64,000 nucleotides of DNA from Oryza sativa Japonica Group (GCF_034140825.1 NC_089038.1:25201501-25265500); one strand, 5' to 3'; shown: positions 1-11,707, counted from the first letter of the stretch. The notes: a model not told the origin generated them from the sequence alone. Numbers and translations are program-made.

Positions 1-262
1 ATTAGTTTCGCAATTTAAATTTGTTTGTATTAATTAATTTAGCATAATAGTAAGTACTAATTAATAATATTTCGCAATTTAAATTTGTTTGTACTAATTA
101 ATTTAGTATAATAGTTAAATTTGGGAATCTCAGAGAATTTAAATTTGTTCATACGACATATTGTTAATATACAGTTTATTTTTGTATAAAGTTGTTTGTA
201 CTAATTTGAGTAATTTAAAATGTGGACGATAACTCTTTTTTTTATATTAGAGGTTTGAAACG

Positions 263-3200
263 ATGGCCGATAGTACTAAAGGGACTGAAGAGAAGGGTTT
301 AGGGGAGCAAGAGCAATCCCTTGCTGTTGTGGTTGCTCCGGAACCAACGGTCCCACCGGAAGGTAGTTCCGACAGCGACGTAGCTGACGAAGACGAGGAG
401 TACTCATCGCCAAGCGATCCTTGTTCAAGCCCAAGCCCGAAGAGAAGGAAAAAGGACGACGGTGAAGAAGGCGACAAGGACTACATTCCCCCTAAAGAAG
501 GGGTAAGTAAACTTAATATGTAAAATGTTCACCGTGATAACTATTAGCCCGAGCTAATTCGAAACTTCCATGTATACCTTCTCGTAGGAAACAGCGCCAC
601 GGCGATCAAAACGGCAGCCGAAGAAAAAAGTTCCGTCGAAAGACGACGACGTACTAGCTAACACAACCGGCACAAAGAAAGCGAACGGTCAGCAAAAGCG
701 AAGAAAAGGAAGGGCGAGAGAAGCGTGAATAGAAAGGATGAATGGTTCCATGTTGTTACACATGTTTCGCCTAAAGGAGAGCCGCTCGACCCTAAGACGA
801 CACGTGCGAAATTCAGTTCACAGTGTGGCATAAATAGTAAGGGAAAAGATCCCCATCACGGTTAAGGACTGGGATCATGTATCGAATGGGGATAAGGAAG
901 TCATATGGAAAGAGTTGAAGAAAATCTTCCAGTTCCCGGATGGATCAGAGGCAGCAGTGAGGAATTGTGCACTGCAAACAATGGCCAAGTCTTGGCGTGG
1001 TTGGAAAACCACCTTGAACAAGAAATTTGTGAAGACGGGACGCACACCATTTTCGACGTATGCCAACATAACCCCGAACCAGTGGGACGACTTTCTGACG
1101 TCGAAGAACTCCCCGGAAGAAATTCAAAGGAGCCAAAAGTATGCAGAGTTGGCCAAGAAGAACAAATTTCCTCATCGCTTAGGCTCCGCAGGATACGCAC
1201 CAAAGGTGGAGCAGTGGACAAAAGAGGAGGAGGAAATGAGGAAGAAGAGGCAACTGGTACCAATGGAGGAGTGGACACAGAGATCAAGGAACTGGGTAAG
1301 AGCTAGAACTCCGAAGATCACGGATGAAGGAAAAGTATCGTTTGAAAATCCGGAGCTGCAGAGCGTTGCCGATAAAATAGAAAATTTATCCAGTTCACAA
1401 AAGAAAGGATCTTTCAAGCCTTAAAGGGAGAAAGATGTGCTAAGTACGGCGCTGGGTACTCCTGAGCATGGGGGAAGGGTTCGAGGTGTGTCGAGCAAGA
1501 TGAGTTGGAAGGAAGGGTTCAAAAATGACCCCCACAAGAAGCGTGAAGCGTACAAGGATAAACTTAGAGACGAAGGGGCTGCGGAGTTTGAATGGCAAAT
1601 GATGGATTTCTGCGTCAAGCACATGCTTTTGCCTCGCCCCGAAACCAAAGAACCTGAGCCAGATTACCCCTTCGATGACCTCAAGGAGAATACACCCTGC
1701 AGATTGCACGTTCCTATTGGACGCTCCGGGAAAACTCTTGAGGCCGCTACAACCATTGTTATCCCTGGGAGAACATACAATGAAGAGTTCATACCCGATG
1801 CGTATGTCAAGGTGCAGCCGCAAGTGGTCCACGAAGGGTTTGAGTCCTACGACATTGACTTCCCGACTACAGATGGTGTATCCGTACTTGGGGATGCGGT
1901 CGATCTTGTAATTCTCTGGCACAAGAATGACATATCCTTTGGATTGGGTACCGACGCCACACAAAAACCTGTGGTGCCTAAACCGGGGTTGGGAAAACCT
2001 CCGGGACCTCCTAAGAGGAAGGTGACTGATAAGGCGGAGGAACCCGAGATGCAAAAGGAAAATCCAGTGCCGGAAGTGCTACCGGAGATTGCATTGCCGG
2101 AGAAAGCCAAGGAGATTGCACCGCCGGAGGCAGCCATGGAGATTCCAGTGCCGGATGTGCCCATGGAGATTACAGTGGCAGAACCAGAGGTGCAATTTGT
2201 GGCATCAGTCGGGTCAGAAATAGAAGAAGTATCAGGATTAGAATGGGACGGTACAGAGCCAGAAATATTTGAAGACCCTTCTCCTGCGAAAGACCCCGAG
2301 GTGCAAGAGACCACGGTCCCTGAGAAGGCCACTACCAGTTCTGAGGTGCCACGAGTGCTTAGGAGCCACGACTCCAAGTCCAAAGATGAGAACAGGGAGA
2401 AGTTCATGGTAACCGTCTTCAGAGGGGGTAAGGAACATGCCAAGCTTAGAGATGACGACCCCCAGAAGGCTGCTGAACTAGCCGGGCCAACATACTTCGC
2501 AATCGATGATTGCCCGGAAAAGTACGAACATGGGAAAGCATTCTTGCCGGAATGGGCACTGAAAGAAGGACCATGGGAGATGACAAGGTTACATACCTTC
2601 TACATGGAGGCCAGCAAGAAAGGCTTGGGCAATATAACAGCTCGATCACCGGCAGATTGTTTCGACGAAGAAGGTTACGTATGGCTAGATTTCTCAGATC
2701 TCCACGCCATATATCGTCGGGATAAGATGGACGTCAACTACGTCGGTGTTTGGTGCATGTGAGTATGAGTTTTAATTAATTAGATGAAAAATATGTATAA
2801 TACAAATCCATGTGATTGTTACTAACAAACTTCTTCTGTAGAATGCAATACATGGATGCTAAGAAGAAAAAAGAACACATCGGCTTCTTGGATCCAACTC
2901 GGATCTGCCAAACACAGCATACGATGAGGCTAGCACCAGGGTCTGACCAGCTGAAGAGCAAGAATCCAAAAGAGATAGCAGAATACAAGAAGGGCTTGCA
3001 CAAGGAGAAATTGATTACTGTCGCACAGTACATTGGACGAGCCTTCTTGCACTTTCAAAATAAGAGAGTCGTCATGGCCGCTTATAATTTTAAGTAAGTC
3101 TAGTACATTTATCTTGTATACATATGTCTTATTTTAGCTGGTACTAACTAACTATACTGTTGTTAATATGTAGCGATCATTATATCTGTTTACTCATCCA

Positions 3201-3888
3201 CCCTAAAGACGGAACCGTGGTAGTCTTGGACCCTCTCGATTACAGTCACAAGCAATATAAAGAATTTCTAATAATTTTACAGTAGTAAGTGATTATGACT
3301 TTTGCATTTGTATATGAATGTATTATAAATAAATATCCTCCTTACTGTGAAACGGTACGACATCCATACAGTGCATACCAATACTATAAGTTCAAGGGTG
3401 GAGAACAGACCCGAATAAGGGAGAAGCTGCTAGTACGTACCTATTGGCCGGTAATACTCCACTCACTTAATGTATTCCAATTGATTCACTAATTGCAAAT
3501 TTTAACTACTTTTTTCTATGATATGTCCTGAAGTGTCACAAGCAACCGCGAGGAACGGTCCTTTGCGGATATTATGCGTGTGAATTCCTTAGGGTTAATG
3601 GACGGTACAGGACTAACGCGGAGGATGTAAGTCTCTATACTATGTACTAGACAGCTTCACATATTTATGATACTAATATATTGATTAACTTCAATGCATG
3701 CAGTTGCCAAGATTAGAATGTCGAACAAGCTTTGACGATACAGGTATCCCAAATGTCCAGCGTGATCTGTGTCACTTCATCCACCATGAGTGCTGTCATG
3801 TGAAAGAAGATTTCTTCGACCCAGAGGGTGTCCCAGCGACAAGTGACGAATTCAAGGATCTTCGGGAGTGGAACACTGCTATGCCATA
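263..3888 (+). pseudogene. CACTA accessory gene with C-terminal Ulp1-like (C48) cysteine protease domain, decayed
   Basis: Pieces of one multi-exon gene run in order on the plus strand. They are an acidic N-terminal exon (263-502, donor gtaagt), a basic stretch from 588, a long central part (about 915-2759) with a degenerate Pro/Glu/Val-rich repeat, then exons from about 2842, 3174, 3535 and 3703. The last exons carry the protease core: a catalytic His in DHYICLLIHP, an Asp in VLDPLD, and Gln/Cys in [13 protein letters not shown]. This is the Ulp1/SENP layout found in many plant CACTA elements; it is not the cell's own SUMO protease. In-frame stops near 730 and 1422 indicate a decayed copy unless unusual splicing skips them. 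The protease may still be structurally complete, but its expression is unknown. Confidence 0.75.
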
Positions 3889-4129
3889 ATGTAACTAGAT
3901 AACGTTATTTGAAGTGACAATGTAAAAAAATATTGTAATATATATATTTTGGCAATACTTTTGATTTATGCAATATATATATATATTTCTCAGTACCAAA
4001 TGCTTGATAATCTTCCAATATATGTACATAATAATCTACCTGCAAAAATTTCTATTAAATAATTTAAAAGTAATTTACGGGCAAATTATTATTAAATTTC
4101 AATATTTTCTACCTATCTTTGCAGGCGGA

Positions 4130-4320
4130 AGTTTTTTTTTCAGGCGGCCGATTCCTATTTTCGTAGGCGGACCGGACTAGCCAATGTCCGCCTGTGAAAA
4201 TTATCTTCACAGGCGGACGGCCGCCCAGCGATCTTCACAGTCGTTGGCTTACAGGCAGACGGTCGCCCCGCCTGCGAAGACCCTTTTCGACCGCTTGCGA
4301 TAATGCTTTTCCTAGTAGTG
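4130..4320. repeat. CACTA subterminal repeat cluster
   Basis: At least six copies of CAGGCGG or its complement CCGCCTG, some degenerate, lie in both orientations in ~190 bp before the TAGTG terminus. In the En/Spm family such repeats are transposase binding sites. Confidence 0.75.
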
Positions 4321-4514
4321 TACTCTATGCTCATCATTTAATCCTGATCCCAACATTTTATTTTTCATATTTATCCGTACCAAACTCTTGACGTCACTTG
4401 CAACATGTACCGTACGTGCATGCAATGTACGTACACACCAAACGTTTTATTCGTTATTACTTTGTTTATTATTCAGTCCTGATCGATGAGCCGCGCAGCA
4501 TGTGTGCATGTAAC

Positions 4515-5469
4515 TCAACAGTAAAGGTTGCCACCCGGGTCAACGCCGAATTGGCGGCAGTAGTCTTTGTAGTAGTTTACCCTTGCGTTGACGGCGCCGG
4601 GGTTCTTGCCGTTGCACTCGAGCGCACCGTTGATGGCCCGGATGGTGGCGCCGAACCCCTGCAACATCACCTGGTGCACGTTGTTCATCCAGAACCAGAG
4701 CGCCGTCTTGAAGGAGATCGTCGGGTCCTGCGCCACCCTGTCCGGGTCCCTCAGCCCGTCGAACCCGATGTTCTGCCCCGCAGGCCCGTAGTTGTAGTTC
4801 CACGAGATCTGCAGCGGCCCGCGCCCGTAGTACTTCTTCCCCGGCTGGCACGGCCACTGCTTGTTGTTCTTGTCGCAGTAGTCCATGCTCGCCCCGTTTA
4901 TCTCGTTGATGTAGCACATATCTGCGAGTGCATTATCATTTATCATCCTCATTAGTTACATGCATATATGTACAAATACCAGGAGTATGTAATTAAATAT
5001 TTTCCTTACGTCCGGTCTCATGAGTGACGTGGGCAAAGAAGGCAGCGATCTCACGCTTGGAGTCATCGTTGGTGCGGTCCCTGGCGAAGCCCGAGTAGGA
5101 GTGGGCAGCGTTAAGAAACGACTGTCGTGTGTAAAAGTTCTTGCCGGCGCAACCGTTCGGGGCCTGGTTCTTGATCCCATTGAAGAACGCCTCGGTGACC
5201 ACGCTCTCTACAGACACGCCGCTGCCTCCGCCTCCGCCTCCACCACCTCCGCCTCCTCCTCCTCCACCGCCGCCGCCGCCGTAGCACGGGCCAGAGCGGC
5301 ACCCATCTCCGCAGTAGTCCTTGCCCGTGCCGCAGTACCCCCATTTGCTGCAGCACATGTTCGACTGGCAGCCGCAGTTCTGCGCGCTCGCCTGGCCGGT
5401 GGCGGAGAGGAGGAGCGCTAGCCCAAGAGCCAGGAACGCCAGCATTGTCGGCGTCGGTGAGTTCGCCAT
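4515..5469 (-). CDS. Class IV chitinase (hevein domain + GH19), secreted
   Basis: Endochitinase (EC 3.2.1.14) predicted to cleave chitin of fungal walls in the apoplast, a PR-3 type defence protein. Two exons (5469-5010 and 4921-4515) are joined by an 88-bp GT-AG intron and give 288 residues. The parts are a signal peptide (about 1-29), an eight-cysteine hevein/CBM18 module (about 31-62), an uninterrupted run of 19 glycines (64-82), and a GH19 catalytic domain (about 86-288). The likely catalytic acids are Glu151 in HETG and Glu160 in YINE. The short hevein module and loop-deleted GH19 domain mark class IV. A TATA box lies ~60 bp upstream. Rice has two close class IV genes on chromosome 4 (Cht4, Cht5); this is probably one of them, but I cannot tell which, so no symbol is given. 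Confidence 0.95.
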
Positions 5470-5527
5470 TATAGGATATGGTGTGAAAGAGGTGATGGTT
5501 GATTAGATATCATGATCACCAGCCCGG

Positions 5528-5538
5528 CTTTTATAAAA
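5528..5538 (-). promoter_or_regulatory. TATA box of the chitinase gene
   Basis: The palindromic motif TTTTATAAAA lies ~60 bp upstream of the chitinase start codon, which implies a 5' UTR of about 30 bp. Confidence 0.6.
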
Positions 5539-5809
5539 CGAGCGCCAGCGTCTTCTCTACATACGAGACATCCGTCGTGTACTTGTGGTGTACTTGTGCG
5601 ACTTGCCAAACTAATCGAGAATTTTAGCATATCCCAATACTTGTGGAGTCCTAGGACACTAGCGTGCGCGCTGCGGTTGCTGCGGCAGAAGGGAACCGCG
5701 CGTGCGCCGCCATAATGGAGAGAGGTTGAAAGTCTGCGACCCGGTACCTTCCTATCCGGTGGAATTCCACGCGAAGCCGCGGTTTAATGCCACTATCCGC
5801 TCGCTGTAT

Positions 5810-6115
5810 ATTGGCCATATGAATCACAGTGTGTCAGCAAGCTAGCATGTGAAGATTTATGGTGGCCTTCGTATTCAACAATCGACTAGAACGATCAGTC
5901 CAGAAACAAGACTTCCACGTTCAATTGACAAAAAAAAACCACAAGAAGACGTACTACGTACGTGATCGTTGAGAGGTTGGTTTGCGGCATACAACGTTCC
6001 AAACTTGGACGAACTCATGAACGTCGGAAAACCAGAGGAATGTCTGGGGATCTCTGAAAAGTTTGAACTCTGAAGTTCATTATGGATCAGCTCCGTGAAT
6101 TTGGGCCTTGAGCTG
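5810..6115. repeat. Chitinase upstream segment, copy A of a diverged duplication
   Basis: This intergenic stretch matches 13660-14040 in the same order. Shared blocks include a tgtcag..gctagc stretch, 'tattcaacaat', 'gacttccacgt', 'caattgaca', 'gaactcatgaacg' and 'ctgaactctgaag'-like runs. Divergence is substantial, so the duplication is old. It sits 340-650 bp upstream of the chitinase and could include distal promoter sequence. Confidence 0.65.
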
Positions 6116-6683
6116 TCACGGCATGATAGGGCATATCGCCTCTCTTACCCGAGTCTGATTCACACCCCTGAATCACAAAACTAGATATAGAAGCTCCCTA
6201 AACTATTAAAACTGGCTTATTTTTGCTCTCCGCGGGATGGTTTGAATAGGTTTTGTCCTATATGGTCCTTACATGATATTATAGTCAACGTTTTTTTTTT
6301 CTGACGTGGCATGTTAACTTGGTTAACCTGTATTGACGTAGTGCTAAAAAGAATTAAGAGAAGTTTGTGGGGGCCCATATGCTAGTAACATGGAAAAAAA
6401 AGGAGATGACGGTAGCCCACATGTCAGAGAGTAGGGGTCGGTGAGCTCGAGATCGAGAGGGCTGAAACTTGCTATCGTCCGAAGATAAGAGAAAGTGGTC
6501 GCAATGGGAGGCCACCACGCCAGATAGTTGCTGCCCATCCCTCTGCCGCCGAAGTGTTCGTGTTTATCAGCCAAATCTGTCCAAACTCATGCCCGTCGTC
6601 CGAGCTCTGTAGTTCCAGAGGAGTGTGGAAAATATTGAATATAGGAGCAACCGTAATAATATGCTCTATTCCATTGTATTATA
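6116..6683. other. Intergenic, no gene seen
   Basis: No coding signal is supported. The stretch has the feel of an old non-coding transposon (poly-A/T runs, 'cccacatgtcag'-type sequence common in rice repeats), but I could not find a terminal inverted repeat pair. Confidence 0.4.
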
Positions 6684-6712
6684 CTAGAAAAAATATTCGT
6701 GCGTTGCAACGG
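6684..6712 (-). mobile_element. Helitron 3' terminus (minus orientation)
   Basis: Read on the minus strand, the sequence has a short palindrome (CGTTGCAACG), then GCACGAATATTTTTT and CTAG followed by T. This is the hairpin-plus-CTRR end of plant Helitrons inserted 5'-A/T-3'. The element would extend rightwards, but I could not identify its 5' end. Confidence 0.55.
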
Positions 6713-6939
6713 ATTAAAAACAATTTCAATTATATATAGACTGTGGTGGATAAATAGTTGAATATGGCATTTGTTTCTGTTTTTCTTTATCCACTCTAAA
6801 ATGTATACGTATTGGTTATGAGCCTTATTCCTATCCTCTCCACACGGTCAACCTTTTTACCTCATCTATCTTTAGTCCTCTCTACAGATCTACACACGGA
6901 GTTGTACGGCGGCGAGCGGCAGCGTGAATGCAAAGCAAC

Positions 6940-7745
6940 TAAGGTTATGTTCGGGAGGAGGGGCCCTCCTATCCAGTACACAAAACGAAGCATACATTAG
7001 CGCATGATTAATTAAGTATTAGTTAAAAAACTTTTAACATAAATTAATATTATTTTGTTAAAACAATTTCCCTTCATATTTTTTTTAAAAAAATACCGTT
7101 TAGCTGTTTGAGCGTGCGCCCGAAAAATAAGAGAGATAAAGTTATGAACAATGAATCCCGAACATCGAACCTTGGGTTCGTAACTAATTCCTCCCGCACG
7201 AAAAACAATGTGGCTCATTAGCGCATGAGTAATTAAGTATTATCCTAAAAACCTGAAAAAATGTATTATTTCGATTTTTTTAAAAAATATATAGATTCTT
7301 TTTAAAAAGCATCATTTAATAAAATGCATTATTACGATTTTTTTCTTAAAAAATTCTATAGACTTTCTAAAAAAATACAGTGTTTAATTGATCGGGGAAC
7401 GTGCGCGGAAAAACTGAACAACATAAGTTTTGAGAAAGGAGAGTGTTGAACGCAGGCTACGGAGGCCAGGAGTGTTTGAGAGGGGAGAGTGTTTGAGAGG
7501 GGAGGAAAAGAGAAGATTGACAAGATACGTAAAATGATGTGAGTCATTAGCACATGATTAGTTGAGTATTAACTATTTTAAAGTTAAAAATGGATTAATA
7601 TAATTTTTTAAAGTAACTTTTCTATAGAAAAATTTTGCAAACAACACACCGTTTAATAGTTTGGGAAGCGTGCGTGCGAAAAACGAGGTGTTTTCTCCCT
7701 CAATTGTGTAGATCGAACGCACCCGTCCAACAAAAAACTGGACGT
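6940..7745. repeat. Three degenerate copies of an AT-rich MITE-like repeat
   Basis: Blocks starting near 6990, 7215 and 7545 each begin with a 'gcacatgatta(a/g)tt(a/g)agtatta' motif. They run through A/T-rich sequence with 'taccgttta..gtttg' and end in a 'gcgtgcg..gaaaaa' motif. The three are similar in order and spacing, so this looks like repeated insertion or tandem duplication of one non-autonomous element. No gene is seen here. Confidence 0.5.
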
Positions 7746-7950
7746 TTCACCGCCCCAGCACTGTAAAAAAAAGTGTCATTTTAGCAATTTACAAAGAAGT
7801 GGTGGGGCCAGTTTATTTTGGTGGAACCAGAACATACCGAGTTTTTTTCCCAACCGTGATGGCGTCTCGTGGATGGATGAGCCACACGCGTCCGGTCTCT
7901 CTCTCTTCTTATCGCTTCCTTCTCTTCTCTCCCTCTCCATCTCCACTGCT

Positions 7951-8220
7951 CTGAAATTTTTACAATTTGGTCCTTTTTGAAAACTTATTTTACAAATAGA
8001 CCCCTGGAAAAACTTAAACCGGAAATGGTCTTTTTTGGGGCGCCAGAGTGTCTGGCGCCGTACCCCAACATGGCGACGCCAGCCACACTGGCGCCGTGCC
8101 TGTGCCACCGTGGCACTAGGGCTGTCGTGGAGGTGCTGACTGGGCAGAAAGGGGGCGCCAGCCACACTGGCGCCGCCCCTCATACCACGGCGCCAGCATA
8201 GCTGGCGCGCCCCTCCTCTG
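7951..8220 (+). repeat. MULE left terminal inverted repeat
   Basis: Pairs with 12345-12612 in inverted orientation. The outer ~90 bp is AT-rich and the inner part carries several GGCGCCAG/CTGGCGCC motifs. In Mutator elements the TIR holds the transposase binding site and the promoter. Confidence 0.88.
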
Positions 8221-8875
8221 TGGGCCGACCCTTAAACCCCGTGGGCCCCACCACCTTTCTCCTCCCCACTCCCATTTTCGCCATTCCCAGCCCGAGCAGC
8301 GAGCTGCTGTTCTTCTCCCTCTCTCTCCCCCTCACCTCTCCACCTCAAATCCACTCAATTTGAAGCCGTTTTTCGCGGGATTTTTTGTGGAAATCGAAGA
8401 GAAAGGTAGACTCTTTCATTCCCCCCTCTTTTTTTTCGTTTTTATTGGTTGAATTTGTAGATCGGTGGGTAACCCTAGAACCCACTTTTTACCCAAATTT
8501 GTAATTTTTAGCATTTGTTCTTAGGATTGGCTTGTTGTAGTGCTACATGTTTGCAATGTACTCATTGGTGTCATGATTTTTTTAACCATATATGTGGTAA
8601 TGTTAATTTTTGGATGGTTTGGTTGGATGGATGGATGAAAAATTATGGTTGAGGCATGACGGAGGTTTGGGTTGTATGATAGAGTATTTGTAATATTTCG
8701 ATGTGTAATGCAGTAGTAAACTTGTTGATAGTTGTAGGTGGATTAAATATTTTTTTGGAGTAGTAGCTTTGGGACAATTTAAGTTATGCATTGGTTATAA
8801 TATGTCGGTTTGGACTACGTTTAGGAATGAAGATTTAATTTTTGTTGCAAAGTTACATTTGATTTTTTGGTGTAG

Positions 8876-11707
8876 ATGGATAGACTTGTTCGTGTTTACT
8901 ACGGTGGTAGAGTGGTGGAACCTTATGTTGGTGGACATGTTGAGTTTGAGGATATGTCATTGAAGACCATTTTGTTTCCCACCCACCCAACTCTAGATGA
9001 ACTAAGGTCACGAGTGAAAGAAGTTCTTGGATGGACCGAGGATAATGTGGAGATTCGTTTTTATGGGAGATACGATGTTGGTCAAGGGCATAAGTATATA
9101 TTAAATGTGATAGGTCAGTTGGAATGGGAAGTTTACTTTGATTTGGTAAAAGAGTCTCAGTTTAGATCTCTAGAGGTGTTTGCATCAAAGTTAGTTCGTA
9201 CCGTAGAAAATTTGGATCTAAACAAATCTCCTTCTTATCATTACGTTGAGAAGAATTTTGTGACATATTATTCTCGTCGTGGAGGGGGTGCAAGTAAGAG
9301 TGAGTTGGTACGAGAAGACTTGGAGGGGGAAAGAGAGAAGAAGAGACCTTTGCTTGGAAATGATTTATGGGAGGCAGGACCATCAAAGAGACATTGCGGT
9401 ACTGATGATGTGGATGCAGCGAGGGTGATGAAAAGGGAGTTAGTACAAGAGGGGCTTGATCTAAGTGAACATTTGTCGGCGAGTGTTCATTGGTCGTCGT
9501 ACGGAGTCAACCCTAAATACCCGACAGAAGTAGCAGGCCAATATCTGAATCCAGATGATTACTTTGATGTCGAATTGAGTGGTGGTCACGATTCTGTCTC
9601 AGTAGAAGTCAATAGAGATGATGTTGACGAGGAGGCAAGTGTTGAGCAATATGATGTTGAATTTGCTGAAGACTCTGATGATGACCGTCCATTCCCTCCA
9701 CTTACTAATAATGACAAGTTAGCATTAGAGGAATGTCGTGCATTTGAGAAGGTGTTTGGGAGGAAGCCGGACATTCCTGAGTTTAGGGACCTAACACATG
9801 CCCATGGTGCACTACTAGATGGCGGCATCAACCTAGATCAGTTGCCAGAACCATTCCAGGTGGATGGTCTCAGAAAGGGTTTAGAGTTCCCATCCATGGT
9901 CGCATTGAAGCTATGGCTCCAGGAGTACGCCATCGTGCACCATCGTCCATACCGTGTTGTCAATTCTGCCGCAAATAGGAGGTACACTGTTAAATGTGAA
10001 AACCCACGGTGCAAATGGAAGGTCCATGCAACTAAGAGGTCTAGTGGCACGTGGAGGATATCACGGGTAGGTAAGGAACATAGTTGTGCTACTGCCGAAG
10101 GTTCAGGGAGCCACCGGCAACTGACATCAAAGTTCATAGCAAATAGGTTATGCAATGCCATAAAACTGCAACCTACACTCTCTGCTTCTGCGTTAGCTTT
10201 GTATATATTTGAGGTTTTCCAGTATAGGGTGAAGTATGGCAAGGCTTGGAGGGCACGAGAGGAGGCTATGAAGCTCATTTACGGTGAATGGGGTGAAGCG
10301 TATGTCCGTTTGCCCACTTTGCTGCAAGCCATTAAGCAGAGGAATCCCAGTATGGTCTACCACATCGATACTCATCCTGATAGGGTTGTCAACGTTGATG
10401 GAGTGACCAAGAAAATTTTTATGCGTGCATTCTGGTGCTTTGGTCCTTCCATTGAGGCTTTTAAGCATTGTAGGCCAGTACTAGCTATAGATGCAACTTT
10501 CCTAACTGGGAAATACGGTGGTGCCTTGATGACTGCATTATCAGCTGATGCGGAGGACCAACTTGTACCTTTAGCTTTTGCCTTGGTGGAGAAAGAGAAT
10601 TCACGAGACTGGTGCTGGTTTATCGATCTTGTCCGACGGGTTGTGGTTGGGCCGCATAGGGAGGTTTGTATTATCTCAGATCGACATGCTGGTATAATGA
10701 ATGCCATGATGACTCCTGTTCCAGGATTGCCATCGGTTCACCACCGGTGGTGCATGAGGCACTTCAGTGCTAATTTCCACAAGGCCGGTGCGGACAAGCA
10801 TCAGACAAAAGAGCTCCTAAGGATATGTCAGATTGACGAGAAGTGGATATTTGAGAGGGATGTTGAGGCACTAAGGCAGCATATTCCCGAAGGTTCTCGT
10901 AAATGGCTTGAAGATGAGTTGTTGGATAAAGATAAGTGGTCTCGTGCATACGATAGAAATGGCCGCCGGTGGGGTTACATGACAACCAACATGGCCGAAC
11001 AGTTCAATAGCGTGCTAGTTGGTGTTCGTAAGCTTCCAGTGACGGCCATCGTATCATTTACGTTCATGAAGTGCAATGACTACTTTGTGAACAGACATGA
11101 TGAAGCTTTGAAGCGAGTCCAGTTAGGGCAGCGTTGGTCCACCAAGGTTGACAGTAAGATGAAGGTGCAAAAAAGTAAGGCGAACAAACACACTGCAAGG
11201 TGTTTCGATAAGCAGAAAAAGACATACGAGGTCACAGAGAGGGGTGGTATAACGCATGGTGGTGTTAGATTCGGCGCAAGAGCCTTCAAAGTTGAAGGTG
11301 AGGGGAACTCATGTTCTTGCCAAAGGCCATTGCTCTACCATATGCCTTGCTCACATCTTATACACGTTTATCTGATTCATGCAATTGATGAGGAATCTCC
11401 CAACCGAATGCCGTATCAGTTCTCTTCAAGAGCCGTTGTGAACACATGGGCAAGTCGCTTTGAGCCATACCTCGACCCCACACAGTGGCCATCGTACGAT
11501 GGTGAAGAATTTGTTGCTGACCCAAATTTGAAGATTAAAACAAGAGGGAAGAGGAGATCAAAACGATTCAAGAACGAAGAGGAGACCCAAATTCTCAAAT
11601 GTTATTTGATTTCCCTTATTTTGTTTTTAAAATGTTTAAAACATTGGATTTTCAAATGTAGGTACACTCCGGGCTCGCAAGCAATTCGGCGCCAACGGAA
11701 GAAGTAA
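8876..11707 (+). CDS. MULE transposase (MURA-like), 943 residues
   Basis: Catalyses cut-and-paste transposition of the surrounding element. Visible parts in order: an N-terminal plant-MuDR-type domain (about 1-70); an acidic region (about 240-300); a Mutator DNA-binding zinc domain around 330-395 (GLEFPSMVALKLWLQEY... with KCENPRCKWKV); the DDE/RNase H-like MULE domain with Asp near 537 (LAIDATF), Asp near 601 (IISDRHAG) and a likely Glu near 708 (NMAEQFNS); and a SWIM zinc finger near 813-832 (CSCQ...MPCSHLIH). A basic C-terminal stretch may be a nuclear signal. The ATG directly follows a tgtag acceptor-like sequence, so a 5' UTR intron is possible. An AT-rich stretch at 11600-11660 ending in gtag may be a last intron, which would change the C-terminal ~40 residues. 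No stop breaks the frame. Confidence 0.9.
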   Translation: MDRLVRVYYGGRVVEPYVGGHVEFEDMSLKTILFPTHPTLDELRSRVKEVLGWTEDNVEIRFYGRYDVGQGHKYILNVIGQLEWEVYFDLVKESQFRSLEVFASKLVRTVENLDLNKSPSYHYVEKNFVTYYSRRGGGASKSELVREDLEGEREKKRPLLGNDLWEAGPSKRHCGTDDVDAARVMKRELVQEGLDLSEHLSASVHWSSYGVNPKYPTEVAGQYLNPDDYFDVELSGGHDSVSVEVNRDDVDEEASVEQYDVEFAEDSDDDRPFPPLTNNDKLALEECRAFEKVFGRKPDIPEFRDLTHAHGALLDGGINLDQLPEPFQVDGLRKGLEFPSMVALKLWLQEYAIVHHRPYRVVNSAANRRYTVKCENPRCKWKVHATKRSSGTWRISRVGKEHSCATAEGSGSHRQLTSKFIANRLCNAIKLQPTLSASALALYIFEVFQYRVKYGKAWRAREEAMKLIYGEWGEAYVRLPTLLQAIKQRNPSMVYHIDTHPDRVVNVDGVTKKIFMRAFWCFGPSIEAFKHCRPVLAIDATFLTGKYGGALMTALSADAEDQLVPLAFALVEKENSRDWCWFIDLVRRVVVGPHREVCIISDRHAGIMNAMMTPVPGLPSVHHRWCMRHFSANFHKAGADKHQTKELLRICQIDEKWIFERDVEALRQHIPEGSRKWLEDELLDKDKWSRAYDRNGRRWGYMTTNMAEQFNSVLVGVRKLPVTAIVSFTFMKCNDYFVNRHDEALKRVQLGQRWSTKVDSKMKVQKSKANKHTARCFDKQKKTYEVTERGGITHGGVRFGARAFKVEGEGNSCSCQRPLLYHMPCSHLIHVYLIHAIDEESPNRMPYQFSSRAVVNTWASRFEPYLDPTQWPSYDGEEFVADPNLKIKTRGKRRSKRFKNEEETQILKCYLISLILFLKCLKHWIFKCRYTPGSQAIRRQRKK

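Larger units (their letters stand above)
1..4320 (+). mobile_element. CACTA (En/Spm) DNA transposon, right-hand part
   Basis: The right terminus ends in TAGTG, the signature of CACTA elements, followed by a candidate 3-bp target duplicate (tac). The last ~200 bp holds subterminal repeats of a CAGGCGG / CCGCCTG motif in both orientations, as CACTA transposases are known to bind. The left terminus and the main TNP2-type transposase lie outside the window, so the TSD cannot be confirmed. Inside is the element's accessory gene with a Ulp1-type protease domain. The first ~130 bp contains two near-identical AT-rich ~68-bp units. Family assignment rests on termini, subterminal repeats and gene content together. 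Confidence 0.85.

Noticed and set aside
3174-3888. Host SUMO protease gene
   Set aside because: It is the C-terminal part of a CACTA gene and lies inside the element, before its TAGTG end.
4398-4955. 185-codon frame antisense to chitinase exon 2
   Set aside because: Shadow of the GC-biased chitinase codons; no independent motif.
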